Shown here: positions 12,209 through 24,402 of the stretch, piece after piece
How positions within the stretch are numbered: the stretch's first letter is position 1
How the letters are laid out: every line of letters starts with the position of its first letter
NCBI GenBank assembly: GCA_032821775.1
Contig: JAVLRN010000004.1
Span: forward strand, 3,906,001-3,970,000
Source of the DNA: Sanguinoderma infundibulare
Taxonomy: Eukaryota; Basidiomycota; Agaricomycetes; Polyporales; Polyporaceae
Length of the DNA: 64,000 nucleotides
Direction: 5' to 3'
Position numbers and translations under genes: made by a program
Notes under the pieces: model-generated
Told to the model about the DNA's origin: nothing
What the model saw: only the letters and a program-made list of their open reading frames with translations
Databases searched by the model: none

Positions 12209-13877
12209 CCTCGGCCGCTTCTAAGTTCCGGTTCCAGTCCCGATTTCGGTTTTGGTGGCTTCTACGATAACATCATTTTAATACTAGCATGACGCCCCTT
12301 GTGCCTCCTGATCCTACAGCAGCCGGCAAACGATCACATCAACCATCTTCATGCAGCACTTGCGCACAAACTGGGGATGAATCGCCCTCGGTACCTGCGC
12401 AGTTTGTGGGGAGCCCTGTCCTCTAGGTTTGTGGGGGTCCTTATCTTTGACTTCGCCGCTTCTTGTGGGGAACCCTGACTATCAGCGCGTGAGGCGAACG
12501 GTGAGTGAGTGAGTTTCAGGAGTCGCAACTCGTAAGTGCCGAGCAGCTCACAGTGCACAGTCCGTTTCCCAGGTCTATGCGGCGCGGTCCTGCTGCGTCC
12601 ACTCACGCTCCAAAGCTTTGCAGCCGATGGGTCGGCCGCGCTTCGCTCGAGGTTTCGTCACGATACTCTCGGCGTCCAGTCTGGCATCCGGATCGTCTGT
12701 GTCTCTACGCTTCTCCGGTCCGACGGGATAGCAAACGCACATCGGAGACTAGAAGCACGCTCGCGAGTCGCAACCATCTGTGATGCTCTGCGAATGACGC
12801 AATATCATAGAGCCAGAGCAGTGCTTGTCAGCGGATAGTGCTCCAGACGGGAACCAGAGTCTGACGTCCTGTACGTTACCCCCAGGATTGACGGGCCCAG
12901 GCGTCGGCATTAATGTCGTGCACTGCAAGGGCGCAGACGGCGGACGTTACTCACGCTGATGCGAATATCAATGCTCTCCATATAGACGAGACCGAGTTCC
13001 TTTTTCCTTCGCGAATTTGACTCTTGCTGAGCGCGCGGATGCCGCCCGGCTTCCCACACAAAGATCATCATGCCCTAGGTCGGGCACATCCCCCTGGATA
13101 ATCAAATTGGTCAATTGGGCACACAGAAGCAGGGTCGTTACTGCATAAGACAAGAATCGCAATCCCGATACTCGCCACGGTGATCACTTGCGGCATACCC
13201 GTTGGACAGTCTTGGCCAAAACGAGTTTGGGCGTGGGATCCAACGCTTCATTCCTCCTTCGTCAGCCGCCGTGATGATCGCATGATGAGGAATTTATAGC
13301 GGGATCCCAGCGACGGTGGCAATAGAGCGGACGGTCGAAATCGCGGGCGGTGGCCATGGCGGCCCCGGGAAGCCCTGTGGGCCGAGACTTTGAAGCTTCA
13401 AAGCTGGTGACCGGGGTCTGTGGGCCCTGCGCGGCAGCAGTGGGATAACGACGACGGCCGAGCTAAATAGTAAACGTAAACCACCACTTCGGATCCAAGG
13501 ACTGCGCCGCGGCCCGTAGCATGATCGTCAGAGACTCGAGACGACAGACAGACAGGTCATGAGTTCAACGTTCAGCGCGGACGTCAGGTTTTCAAACTCA
13601 AGTTTATGCAGAGGAACGGAGCTTCAAACACGTCCCGCAGATTCGGACACGCTGCAGGAACAGAGAATCCAAGTCGAGTTTGGTCGCCTGCGGCGTACAT
13701 GAGACCAGCCTGAGTCGAATAGAATCGCTGCCCAACTGGGAAGAGCACGATGGGAGTGGCTGAACCTCCGTCAACTCTTGCATTTTCATTTCTCCCGTTT
13801 CGTACCTCATGTCGGACTTGGCGCAAGAGATACCGTGGCGTATATAGTACACCGGCTGCGATGTGCAGCCTGAACCG
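12209..13877. other. Gene-free interval
   Basis: 1.7 kb between the convergent ends of BBE1 (plus) and the alcohol dehydrogenase (minus). I see no recognisable coding sequence. Several 60-100-codon open frames overlap one another on both strands without domain content. Confidence 0.45.
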
Positions 13878-15189
13878 TCACAGGCCCGGGACGATAACGG
13901 CGCGGAAGCGCGCCGACGAGCGACGGTCGAACGCCTCTTGCGCCTTGTCCAACGGATACGTCTCCACAACAGAATGGACGCCATGCGCCTGGGAGAACGT
14001 AATGAGCTTCTCCACGTCCGCTGCGTGACCGACACCCCAGCCGGAAATCGAGTTTCGTTTGGCCAGCAGAAGAACTGGCGCCATGAGAATCAATATGGAC
14101 CTCGACGTGAACCTGAGCATGAATAAACTCACTAGGCGGGATAGCAATGGGATCCGTCTCCAGGGAGAGGACGAGGAGGGTCCCGTTCACGCCCAGACCG
14201 GGTATGAGCTTCTGCGCCGCCTGCGAGTTCGGCGCAGTGCACATGATGACCTTGGCGCCGCCCAGGGCGCGCAGCACCTCCGCCTGGTCGACTTTGGAGC
14301 CGTCCAAGTATTCCTCGGCGCCCAGTTGCCGGGCAAGGCTCTCCTTTTCCGGACCGGACGATAAGGCGATCACGCGGAAGCCCATCGCCTTCGCTATCTG
14401 CAAAGCTAGATGTCCAAGTCCGCTGTTGGGGCAGTTGGGTTGCATTCGCAGTATTTTCGATGACCTTCGCATGCACTCACCCGATGCCCTGCACTGCGAC
14501 GTAGTCTGGAGGGCGAGCATTCGAGTTGCGCAATGCGTCTGAGGAGTAGTCGAAATTCAACATCAGAGACGACAGGCAGTGAGAAACGACGCACCAAAGC
14601 AAGTGGCGCCTGCACATAACAGCGGTGCGGCCTGAGCTGGATCCATATCGGCCGGAATGGCAAGAAGGGCCTCTGTCCGGAGGATAGCGAACTCGGCATA
14701 TCCACCATCCATCAAGATACCTGTCCCGGTGCAGATCCGTCGACGAAGATTCATAAATACAGTTCGTATAAGGTCATACCGTTGATGGACCTCTGCTCGC
14801 AGGTGACATAGTCCCCAAGGCGGCATCGCGAACACTTGTGACAGTGTCCCCCATGCCACCCTGCCCCAACGCGCTGTCCCAGTTTCCAAGTCGTCTCCGT
14901 CGGAGGGATAGCGACGACATCGCCGACAATCTCATGCCCAGGGACACGAGGGTACTGGATAGGGAAGATGGGCTTCAGGAGTTGGTCGTCGCTACGCCGC
15001 AGGGATCAGAGAAAGCAACGGACGCCACGGGCGATGGCCTCACCTGCCGCAGACACCGCACGCGAGGACCTTAACGACGACCTCGCCCGCCACTGGATCC
15101 CTCCACGGAACTTGGACTTTATGGAGTGTCCCGCCTTGCTCTGTGAATGCATATGCGGTGTAGGAGTCGGGGTGAGAGAGAGAGGTCAT
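13878..15189 (-). CDS. Zinc-dependent medium-chain alcohol dehydrogenase
   Basis: Cytosolic NAD(P)-dependent alcohol/aldehyde oxidoreductase. The start chosen at 15189 is MTSLSHPDSYTAYAFTEQGG; an in-frame ATG upstream would add 41 residues of no visible family character. Motifs in order: GVCG-SDDQ (catalytic zinc Cys, split by an intron), YPRVPGHEIVGD (zinc-binding His-Glu), and GGHCHKCSRCRLGDYVTC (structural-zinc cysteines). Then MDGGYAEFAILR, GLGHLALQIAKAMGFRVIAL (nucleotide binding, G-x-G-G-L-G), IMCTAPNSQAAQKLIPGL and SISGWGVGHAADVEKLI, ending FRAVIVPGL-stop at 13878. About six exons, near 350 residues, normal for the family. It resembles fungal cinnamyl-alcohol-type dehydrogenases. A 28-residue scrap of a paralogue lies at 24.3 kb. 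Confidence 0.87.
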
Positions 15190-16080
15190 CGTGGACTCGG
15201 AGAGGGCCCAATCTGGAAGCTGGGGGGACACGCTTATATGAGACTGCTCGCGGAGAAGCAGGTCACGGTACAGTTGAGGCAGACAGAACTTACAGTCAGG
15301 TAGAGCATCCATCGGATTTTCGAATCATCGTGCGTCGGAAACTCTCTTTCCTCTACGGGGACGTATCACTTGACTGCAACTTTATTAAAGTCAGTTCGCA
15401 GCATAACAGATAAAGGGTGTCCGGCGAGTGGAAGCTTCCTACCTGTCCACGTTGACCTACGCTTCATACACAATATGCTCTTAGGCAAGGTGTTCAATCT
15501 TGGTTAACGAGCGAGGTGCGAGTGAGTAGAAGACGATGATGGCGATCTCACTCGGCAGAGTCACCCAAAATTGTTCGCTGGAGAAGCGCCGATTATATCA
15601 CAGTCTGATAAGATAAGATTAGCCGCACCGTTCCCGGCCTGTGCGCAGCGACCCTTCGCTCTTTCATGAAGCCCATATCTCTTCCTTCTCCGCACGCTCA
15701 GACCCCAGCGAGGACTCTCTGGTCAGGCATGCGTGAGTATTCGGGCATTATCTTCAAAGTTTGCCCTGGCATTATGATGTGAGAATCTAACGGTCCCGGT
15801 CAACTACCTTCCACAGACCAACTTAAATCAGGCTTCTGAGACACTCCTCAAGCTTACATCGTCGACTCACTACTTGTCGCTAAGCACTACAGATCCCATC
15901 TAGTATTCACTCATTCACCCCAAGTTACATGTCAGCTTGGATGCCCTCTTTCACTGTCCTTTACCAGACGCAGAGCGAGAAATGGCGGTGGAGTAGAAGG
16001 ATGACGAGAAGGAGCTGAGCGTCCTTACCTTTTTGGTACGTCCGCGTCCTGGATTTGACCTTCATAGTTAACGCTGACAG
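15190..16080. other. Gene-free interval upstream of the alcohol dehydrogenase
   Basis: No coding sequence recognised. Contains an AT-rich stretch (about 15,590-15,625, CTGATAAGATAAGATTAG) on the promoter side of the dehydrogenase. The GATAAG repeats resemble GATA-factor sites, but a chance match cannot be excluded. Confidence 0.35.
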
Positions 16081-17642
16081 TTGTTGAACACTGGTATAGA
16101 GCGGATCGACAGCCATGAAAGTCTGGTTTGTTATGGTAGCGACGTGCGTTGTAGTTCGGACTACGCCGCGCTCGTTCGATCATCGAGCCTCAGGCCTGCC
16201 AGTGCGTCCGACAAGCGCCGCAAGATCGAAGACATCGCCCTAAAAATGGGACCGTCCGTGTCCCTTAGGTCCCCATCTTCGCTTACTTCCTGTAATGTTG
16301 ACATTAAACTTACAACCCATATTCTCGACACCACGACGCATTCATCCCATGTTCGCAAATTCGCAATACGGGTGGACCATCCACACCAGGCAGCTGTTCC
16401 CCCAATGACACGGCTATCCACTTGCAAATCCCGGCTACACTGTGGGGAGCCAGGTCAATATCGGCGATGTGGGATGGATGGAACAGGTGCGGTTCTGCCA
16501 CCTGTTCAACACGAGGACAAAAGAGAAGGAGTTGCAGCCGTAGAAAGAGCTTCCGGAGAAATTCGAGCCTTTCGATCCGGACTCCAACCTCGTCATCTCT
16601 GGGCCTCATGAATCCACTGCGAAATCGCCGATACGCAGACACATCGTCAGAAAGTGCCGTTCGGATGTGAGGTAAGCGTTGCCCCTGCGTTAGTTGGGTA
16701 TTGATACTCAACGACGCCTATGTCTGAGAAAACACTTCTCGTTCAAGTGCGCGCACATACTAGAACACGAGGGCGCGTCTCTCACTTTCTCCCCCGCCTA
16801 CTCAACCGAGGTCACGTCCGGACGCGACGTCATCATCAAGTACATGCGGGTGCAATTCACACGCTGGATAGATATGTCGGAGTCGGACGAATGGGGTCTC
16901 GGTCTCGACAACAACCAGCTCGTGTTCGTGTGCGGGACGACCAAGACCGCCCGATGGGCAGTGACGGCGACCACGGACGAGGAGAGGTGTGTACCGCAGC
17001 ATCGTATGATTGGGCCGGGCAAGTGGGCTAGAGATCGCTTTCAATGTCCGTCGCTCGCTAAACCGACCGGTGCTCTCGATGACGCCGTGGCCGCGTCCGC
17101 AGCGAGCGGGGAGGCGGACGACCAGTGTCTCTTCTTTCACGACTACAAGATGAAGCGGCAGGTGACGCTTATGGCGCGGCTGGGGACCGCTGCCAGGGAG
17201 GCATTGTTGAACTTCATAATTCAAATCGAACCGTGCGTGCTGGAGGAGAAGGCAAGTCGACGTTCAGTTGAGGGTGACCATCCATCTCATTGCGTGCTTT
17301 CAAACAGGCGTTCGACCTCGTCGCCAGTTTGCTGGATTACATTCTCGAGGTATCAGATCGTACCGCCCTCGGAGCGAACGGCTCGCTCGTCTGTACCGAC
17401 CCGCTTACTATCCTATCCTCCTGCAGCACTCCTCCGCGTCCGCGGCCATCGCTTCCGACCAGGATCTGTATGCGTTGTTTAAGGTTCGTCGCGTCCTCAT
17501 TTCAGCCAGCGCACCATCCGTAGCTCGTCTCCCTAATCAACTGTTCTGCAGAACCAAGAGTTTCCGGACGATGTGTCCAAGGCGTTGCGCAAACTGAAGC
17601 CGAGAATAAAGGTAGACCATAAAGGCGAGCGATACCCGTGAG
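16081..17642 (+). pseudogene. Decayed gene of an unnamed agaricomycete family
   Basis: Fragments in several frames resemble an unnamed, widely expanded agaricomycete protein family. One is VNIGDVGWMEQVRFCHLFNT, with in-frame stops just before it (LFPQ-stop-HGYPL) and after it. Then come GASLTFSPAYSTEVTSGRDV, LDNNQLVFVCGTTKTARWAV, CLFFHDYKMKRQV and AFDLVASLLDYILE. The C-terminal signature is SAAIASDQDLYALFK, spliced to NQEFPDDVSKALRKLKP. The stop at 17,640-17,642 is clean. Two or more in-frame stops and a change of frame near 16,735 indicate a pseudogene. Function of the family is unknown to me; the family match rests on general recollection of such proteins. Confidence 0.5.
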
Positions 17643-18057
17643 AGTCGGCGTCCTAAAGCAACACTGACTCCTTGGACAACGTGGTGCAGTTGGGGCCGTT
17701 TGCATCCCCAGCGACGACGACGCGACGAGGAAATGACGGTTGAACTTTCCGCGCTTGTGGTGCTGGTAGCGCATCAAACGCCATCATCCTACAAGGTTGG
17801 CTTATGCTGCCTGACACGAGAGGGAACGATGCTGTGAATCCACAAGGGCAACCGTAGCGGTGACGAGCCCATGAGACATAGTTTTCTGCCCGTGTATAGA
17901 CTTGATTCGGTCGAAGAAGTGATTCAACGCCAGGCTACAAGCACGAGAAAGGATTTCGGAAACATAACATAAAGTTCAGGTCCGGCCCAGGGAGGACAGG
18001 CCACGGGATGCGTCCGGGGATTAAAGTCTCGGGGAGCCAGAGGCGATACTGAGACGG

Positions 18058-18500
18058 TCACGTCGACGAGGACTGGGGCTTCTTGGAGAGCGTGGACTGG
18101 TACTTGGCGGAGTCTGTGAGGACGCGCTTGCACGGGAGGTCGGTGATGAAGAGGTTGTTGGAAATAGGCGTGGTGGCCGTTGGGGAAAGGAGGAAGGGCA
18201 GGGACTCGGAAATCGTTAGGATAGCGAAAACTTTGGTCAATATGGCATATATACCTGCGAGTATAGCGTTGTGGTCTATTGCCTAGGCATGGAAGGATAT
18301 TACCTGCGGTCCAGCGGTCCAGTCTACTAGCGTTTCTCCAACGGGTGGGGGTCCAATGTCGCGTCGGAACAGGAGTGAGAAGCCGATTTGAAGGTCGGTA
18401 GGAGTCTGATAGTAGGCTACTAGCGCCCCATGTGCGTTTTCCGGAAAGGACACGCCCAGACCAACCATACTCGCGCGGGTTTTTGAGACCCTTGCCACAG
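18058..18500 (-). pseudogene. Possible remnant of a hydrophobic protein
   Basis: Two minus-strand pieces have non-random composition: MVGLGVSFPENAHGALVAYY followed by TDLQIGFSLLFRRDIG, and downstream TKVFAILTISESLPFLLSP up to a stop at 18058. The intron that would join them (about 18,305-18,260) has good borders but leaves the two pieces out of phase. I do not recognise the family. It could equally be a chance frame. Confidence 0.2.
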
Positions 18501-18615
18501 CCTGCCGTGAAGCAGCCCGAGGCTCGTGCTGCGCGCTTTGCCCCCACTGAAGGGAGCTTCGGCGGGGCAGATGGCAGCCGGTCTCCACGCGAGTTAGACG
18601 CCCCGCTCTCCCTTT

Positions 18616-19535
18616 ATGCCAGGTCAGCCCAGTTTCAATACCCTCTTGCACCGTTTGCCGTTGGTAACAGGAAAGGTGAGGTCTATGTTTGGGTCTGGTG
18701 GCTTATCGACTGATGATCTCGTCATTCTTATCCAACCCAAAGTACGACATGAAACGTCAGTGGACCGATCAGAATCGCGACGAGTGGATTCGACGACGGG
18801 CAGAGTGTCGGATGCAGCAGCAGCGCGACGGGTATAAATTGCGCGAAGAGAGTCTTACGCGAGAGGGGAACAATATACGGGAAGCGTTGAGGAGAACCAT
18901 TACTGAGACTAAGGCTTGGGAGGTATGTCCTCGTGGTGCTCTTTGTCCAACTGGCTTTCACCGGAGTCACTCTCAGTTGCAGAAGTATCCACTCACACAG
19001 CATTTTGCGCCGTTCTCCGGCACCTTGCTCCTCCCACTCGGACATATGCAAGATGAGCAGAAGGCCGTGAGGTTTTCTCCGTGTAGTTAATACCCCCCCT
19101 TATGCCGCTAATCCACTTGCGATGACTAGGTTAAGATCCAGAAAGGGAACGACCTCAACTACGTTGTCCATCACTTTTATGATCATCCGCCTGATCCCGG
19201 CTTTCAAGGCGTCAACTTCGTCACCACAGACGGCATTGCGTCTAAGCGGTGCTGTTTTCAAGTACCTTGGCCTTTGCGGTTTCTAATGAGCTACGCCTCA
19301 CAGGCATGAGTTCCTTGGTCCAGCACCGTTTGTCGCGGGTTATCAGTTCAACGACACAACAAAGACAATCCGGATTGAGTGGTGGGACCCTTATATTATG
19401 TCCATGTGGATTGGTCGTAAAACCTGGAAGATAGAGGTGTATTACGACGAGGTTATTGGAGGATATGTTTCACGTCCTCGAGGTGACTTTCACCATTCCG
19501 ATGATTTGGATAACTATTACGGACTGCGCGACTGA
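18616..19535 (+). CDS. Small hypothetical protein, five exons
   Basis: No family recognised. Five exons join in frame with canonical introns. MPGQPSFNTLLHRLPLVTGK is followed by an intron 18,676-18,742. Exon 2 is YDMKRQWTDQNRDEWIRRR, a strongly charged helical segment to ETKAWE. Exon 3 holds HFAPFSGTLLLPLGHMQDE, exon 4 holds LNYVVHHFYDHPPDPGFQG, and exon 5 is HEFLGPAPFVAGYQ... ending NYYGLRD-stop at 19535. About 235 residues, soluble, with no signal peptide or membrane segment. The agreement of four consecutive junctions makes a real gene likely. Its tail is acidic and aromatic-rich. Promoter and function unknown. Confidence 0.6.
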
Positions 19536-20164
19536 CTATGTTTCAATGGCATTTCACGCGTTGTATCTTCCAACTTCCAGAGTGGTGCGTTCATAAGGTG
19601 GTGCAATATCTGATCGGCCCAGTGTGGCCTCAGCGGCTGCTGTGTGGTATGTTTCCGGCGAGCTTCTTGGAACTTTAGTATGTAACGCCTGCTCAGCAGC
19701 GTCTTCTGGCTAGTTGGTCGCCAGCGGTGTTGCGACAGCCGGGACCTTCGAGCTACAACTTCATGAGCTGGCGTAACGCACTGAAAGTCTCCCCGAGGCG
19801 ACCGGTCATAGCTACTCGCTCAGCGGATCTTCGCAGAGCCTAAGATCGTATGTTCGTATGCCCTCAACCGGGGTGCGCCTAGGATTGCGAAGACCCTGGG
19901 GGCGAGGAATCGTGCAGCATTTCTCTCCTGGGCTTCAACCGGCATGTAGTCGATCGCTAGATGGCGAGCTTCCGAGGGTGGGGTCGGGTGAAAGCTACTG
20001 TATGCATGTCGAAGGGTGTAATGTCCGGTCTCGTATCCCGCAGTTGTAAGCTCGCATCCCGCCACACCTGTACTTGGAGGGCCGATTAACAATAATACAT
20101 TTACGGTCGTGTTGTACAACGGGTTATGGAGCTAATCTACGTAGCAGAATGGAAAGCAAGAACC
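19536..20164. other. Gene-free interval
   Basis: Between the hypothetical gene and the P450 stop codon (convergent). Nothing recognised. Confidence 0.4.
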
Positions 20165-22453
20165 TCACGCCCGAGGGACAATGTTGCATTTGAACGGGGC
20201 GGGATGGCTGACGACGCACACTTGAGCCTCCGTCGAGCATCGTATGAGCGTGGAGACGTACCAGATTCCACCAGGGGGAGGGCAGTACTCTGTGTCCGGG
20301 AGTATAGGGACGCCGTCGTCGTCGCACACAGGGGATATGCTGACCGAGGCAAGCGTCGTCGCCGCCACGATAAAGAGGAAGTTGTCCGCCAGAAAGTTTC
20401 CGGGGCAGCTCCTGACGACGTATCGGTCGTCAGCTAGGAGAAGATGAGGAGGAGTCGGGTGCGAGTGCGAGCATACCGTCTCCCGAAACCAAAGATGAAC
20501 TGCCGAGGGTCCGGCACGTCTGTGCGGTACTGGCCTTTGGGGTCGATGAATCGTTCGGGTCGGAACTCGTCTGGATCGGGGTACCATGAGGGGTTATGCG
20601 TCAAGGCTCTGGAATTCACGAATCAGCACTTGTACACCAGCGACGATAGCTCTAGAGACGGACCTCACGTTGACCGTCACCAATGTTCCCCGCGGGATGG
20701 TGTACCCCCGGTACGTATCGTCGTCTCGCAAGGAACGCCAGGCTTTGACGAACGGTAAGTCACATATGAGGAGAATAAGCAGTGTTGCGACGCACCAAAA
20801 GGAACTGGAGGCCTCGTTCGGAGTACCTCCGACACGATGGCTTCAACGTATGGCAGGGACGCGCGGTCCGCGAATGATGGCATGCCACCTGGACCAATCA
20901 CCTGGTCGAGCTCTGCTTGTCCTCGCGCTTGAACCTCCGGGAATAGAACCATTGCCAAGAAAAATGCAGAAACCAAGGACGTTGACTGGGAAAGAATTCA
21001 ATGGCTGCATGCTGTACGTGCTGCGTGGCTCTGCTTACCGTGTCAAAGCCCGCTACGTAATCACCTTTCAGTCGTTTTATTGAACGCAATGACGAGAGTA
21101 CATACCTCCATATGCTGATGCCGTGGCCTTTTTGAGAATATCTTCATTCTCTGGAGAGAGATCTCTGTCGGAGAGGATGTCCGACAAGAAACATGAAGGC
21201 GCCAGACCCTCCGCCTTGGACGGTATCATGAATGGCTCGAAGGAACTGACGAGCGGTTGGATTGACTCACCACCTGCTGCTTCACAGCATGGTAAGGTTC
21301 GTTTATAAATCTGTTTATCTGAATCCTGCTCTGCCGCGCTTCCCTCTGGAAGACGGCTCCTGGGAACCACTCAGGCAGGTATCGCACTAATGCCTTTCTC
21401 AGCATACGAAACGCGACAGGCAACAAATCCCACATACGTATGGGAAGCGAGTCGACAAGAAATTCGCTTGGGGAGGTCATCTTGGTGAACTGGTCAAGGA
21501 CGTCGGCAGAGAGCTTGTCGGCCTCGTGGATGTGGTCGAATATCGCCTGGTCCCCATAGATGATACTGCGGATGACTGAAACCGTGCAACTCGAATGAAG
21601 ATGAGTTGCCAGGGCGTTAACTAAGGCGAATGGATGAACACCTACGCTCGAGAGTGCTGCACGAAGGCGCCAGGATCTTTCTTCAGGAGCTCGCAGAACT
21701 GTTGTGCTATATCCTCTTGACGAGCAGCGTGCTTCTCCATGCTAGCTCTCCTGAGTTCTAGATGAAGATACTTCTTCCCGGTCTTCAGGACGTCGTCGTA
21801 AGGACCACGCAATACGGTGACTTGATCATAGCCGGACCTTTACAGCATGTCAGCAACGATGCCAAAGGTACATAACCTGTTAATCGACCCTGAGCCTGCC
21901 TGATGCCCTGGGCTCCGAGACGGAAACGCGTCAGAGCACGTCAGGCCCCAAGGACGACCTTCCTTGGAGCCTGACGGTGCTCTCAATCGCCCCTCAGCGC
22001 AGCTCAGGGACCGTCAGAGGCCAGGTCTTGCTGATAGGGTTCTGATGGTGTAAGAAAAAGGCACCTACAACTCTGCCATGACCCGTCGAGGTCTATCCGA
22101 GTAGAGGGTGGCGCGCTTCTCTTGCAAATCCAGCGCGGCCTCGAGCGTATTCAAGACGAGCATAGAACGATTGAACAGCCGCAAGTACACCAGATCGCCT
22201 GTTTTTACGCGTTAGAGTCTCGCGCCCGCCATGCGATGTTCTGGAGCTCCTCACCGTACGTGTTGTGCCATTCGGAAAGCTTGGCTAGCCAGGTCCCACG
22301 GTTGAAATCGAACGCATTGCCGACAAAGGGCAATTTGCGAGGACCCGGAGGAAGAGCTCTGCGCTGGGCCCGTTGCCGTACGTACCACCCAAGTGCAAGG
22401 GAGATGGCGACCACGAAGTATAGCGCGACCCGGTTATCTGATGTCGATTTCAT
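20165..22453 (-). CDS. Cytochrome P450 monooxygenase, complete
   Basis: ER-membrane haem-thiolate monooxygenase of the basidiomycete microsomal type. Start at 22453: MKSTSDNRVALYFVVAISLA, one N-terminal membrane anchor, then the hinge ALPPGPRKLPFVGNAFDF. Landmarks: TLYSDRPRRVMAEL-SGYDQVTVLRGPYDD; I-helix DYVAGFDTSTSLVSAFFLAM; ExxR in YVEAIVSEVLR; DDTYRGYTIPRGTLVTVNV; the PERF-type motif DEFRPERFIDPKG. The haem loop FGFGRR-CPGNFLADN is split by an intron. The end is FKCNIVPRA-stop at 20165. About eleven exons. The join VNV-RALTHNPSWYP needs the donor GTCCGT; with it the frame is unbroken, so the gene looks functional. One intron is enlarged (see hairpin). The substrate is unknown; hydroxylation of a pathway intermediate is inference. 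Confidence 0.88.
21934..21982. repeat. Long hairpin inside a P450 intron
   Basis: The arms GAGCACGTCAGGCCCCAAGGA and TCCTTGGAGCCTGACGGTGCTC (given here as near-perfect complements) form a stem of about 20 base pairs with a 6-base loop. They sit within a wider imperfect palindrome (CCCTGAGCCTGC near 21,892 with GCAGCTCAGGG near 22,000). The host intron is about 210 bases against 50-60 for the others in the gene. This looks like a small palindromic insertion. Confidence 0.6.
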
Positions 22454-24317
22454 CCTTCGGCAGAGCTTCAGGAATACGGCTGGATTATGATAGTTAGTCC
22501 AAGAACACGGTAACAGTCTTCGGGTGACGACAGACCCAGGTTACGTGGCAGGGTCAGGAGCGACGAGCTTGTCGTCTGTCGAGTATGTACTAGCCCCGAG
22601 CCCGCGCTCACTATCTCCACTAACCTTATGGCCGCGCTGCTTCGAGCTCGAGCGCACGTCAAGAAAGCGACCGTGATAATCCACTGACATCATCCACCTA
22701 CTTGTATGGACCGCGTCCTCTGACCTGCGCAAATCTCCGCTCGACAGATCGTGTAGGTTCTACAATCAGCATCAGTGTCTTCCATCTGATACGGCAAGAT
22801 GGTGCGAGTTGGGAGGAACTCACCTTCCGGCTGCTCGAGGGAAACCAAGTCGAGAGTTCAGGTGTTCGAACTCAGACCGGCCGAGAACGCGCGGTGGATT
22901 CGTGCTCGCCGCATGTTCTGAAGCATGCAGGTAAGGTTGGACCAACGCTGTCTTCCCGTTATGATCGCATGCGGAATATTCGTGGTCACGCGGGGCCCGC
23001 TGGCAACGGCGCCGGCACGGGCTTCTATTGAGTTCTAAGTGCGGGCGGTGGCCATTTCCGGAGAACGTGCGACTTACTCGAGGCTACTTCCACGCACGAC
23101 TGGCACTCAACATTTGCTCAGTACATGCTGAAGGAGGTGGAAGGAAAGAGGCAAGAGCAGTTAGAGCTTCAAGTTAGGGCCCTGCCCGACCCTCAGCGCC
23201 TGTTACGGCGGGCTGTTCCGGAATCCTCCGGTGGCCGCGTACTGCGCATCCCCTGAGTCTTAGCTGGCACCGACCACGACTCAAAGTACTCAAAGCTCGC
23301 AGGCAACTCGGAAGCTTTATTCACTGGACTTGGTGCGGAAATCGATATCGCTTCCAGAGCCTCAAACCGATCATAGCATGTCTGAAGTCCGATCTTCCTC
23401 GGCGAGCGGAACCTTACCCAATGGCGGCATTTTGCCCGGACCTATCCCACGTCGCCATCGTTCGTGAGTGCCGGTTGACTCTTGTGCGAAGCACTTACTG
23501 TATTGGAATGCATGCGCTAGCTGACTGGGTGGCGGGAGGCTTCAGGCGATCGTGGTTATTTGGCAAGCACCCGGTCAACGCGGGTTTCTGTGAAGGTTCT
23601 CCTATGGGGCGCATGGGCAGGTGAGGGCTCTTCTTTGTACTTCAATCTTAACACACACCCCGACCCTCTTCCGACCTGACCTACAAGTGTCTAATGGCTT
23701 GTTCACGGTTATGTAACGTCTCGCATAACGAGGTGACGTTTATCGCACCCGACGAAAAGATGTCGAAGGTTGGGTACCCGTCGGTGCTAGCGCGGTCACT
23801 GTTACGAGTGTTCGCAGTGCCGAGACATCGACGGTGTATTCAGACACCTCCTGATCACACGTCTGTCATATCATCTGATTCTCTGTTTTCTTTCTACGAA
23901 TCCTGCGGGACGGCGGCTTCAGTTGTACGTCAGCCCGAGAACGGAAGCGGCCCTATCTCAGGTTCCCAGGAACTGGGCCCCGCACAGGCTGCGCCGAAGC
24001 AATTCGCTGCGGTGACCGTTTTCCGTACGTGCATTCCGAACAGACACTAGAACCAGAGATGGTTGCTCAACTGCCTGTCCAGACACTGCGACACACGAAC
24101 GCGACATCGCCGGACTCCGTCGCTCGGATGTATGGAATTGGGTTCGTCACCATCGACAGAACGCAATCCAATACTCATATGGTCTGTGACAGATCGCTCC
24201 CTCCCTGCAGATCGGGGACAATGTGATTGGATACTCGGCCGCTGTTTATTAGCGCCTCGAGGGAGGCCGCCGTGCGCGGACGCGTTGCGCATACGTATGT
24301 AGATCGAGGAGTCCAAG
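22454..24317. other. Gene-free interval upstream of the P450
   Basis: Nearly 1.9 kb with no recognisable exon on either strand. Contains the P450 promoter at its left end. Open frames of 60-118 codons carry no domain that I know. Confidence 0.4.
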
Positions 24318-24402
24318 GTCCAAGGTCGGCCAAGCACAGGCGTTGAAGGCTTTCGGAGCCGCCAGGGCCATCATGTGCGCCGCACTCAATTCCACGACCA
24401 GC
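24318..24402 (+). pseudogene. Alcohol dehydrogenase remnant
   Basis: An open stretch translating KVGQAQALKAFGAARAIMCA then ALNSTTSQNLR aligns with the ADH at 13.9 kb (KVDQAEVLRALGGAKVIMCT then APNSQAAQKLI). It covers part of the nucleotide-binding domain only. Neither the zinc-binding nor the C-terminal parts are recognisable nearby. It is the last trace of a second dehydrogenase copy. Confidence 0.6.

Noticed and set aside
17924..18547. 207-codon minus-strand frame
   Set aside because: Overlaps better hydrophobic pieces in other frames and has random-looking composition.
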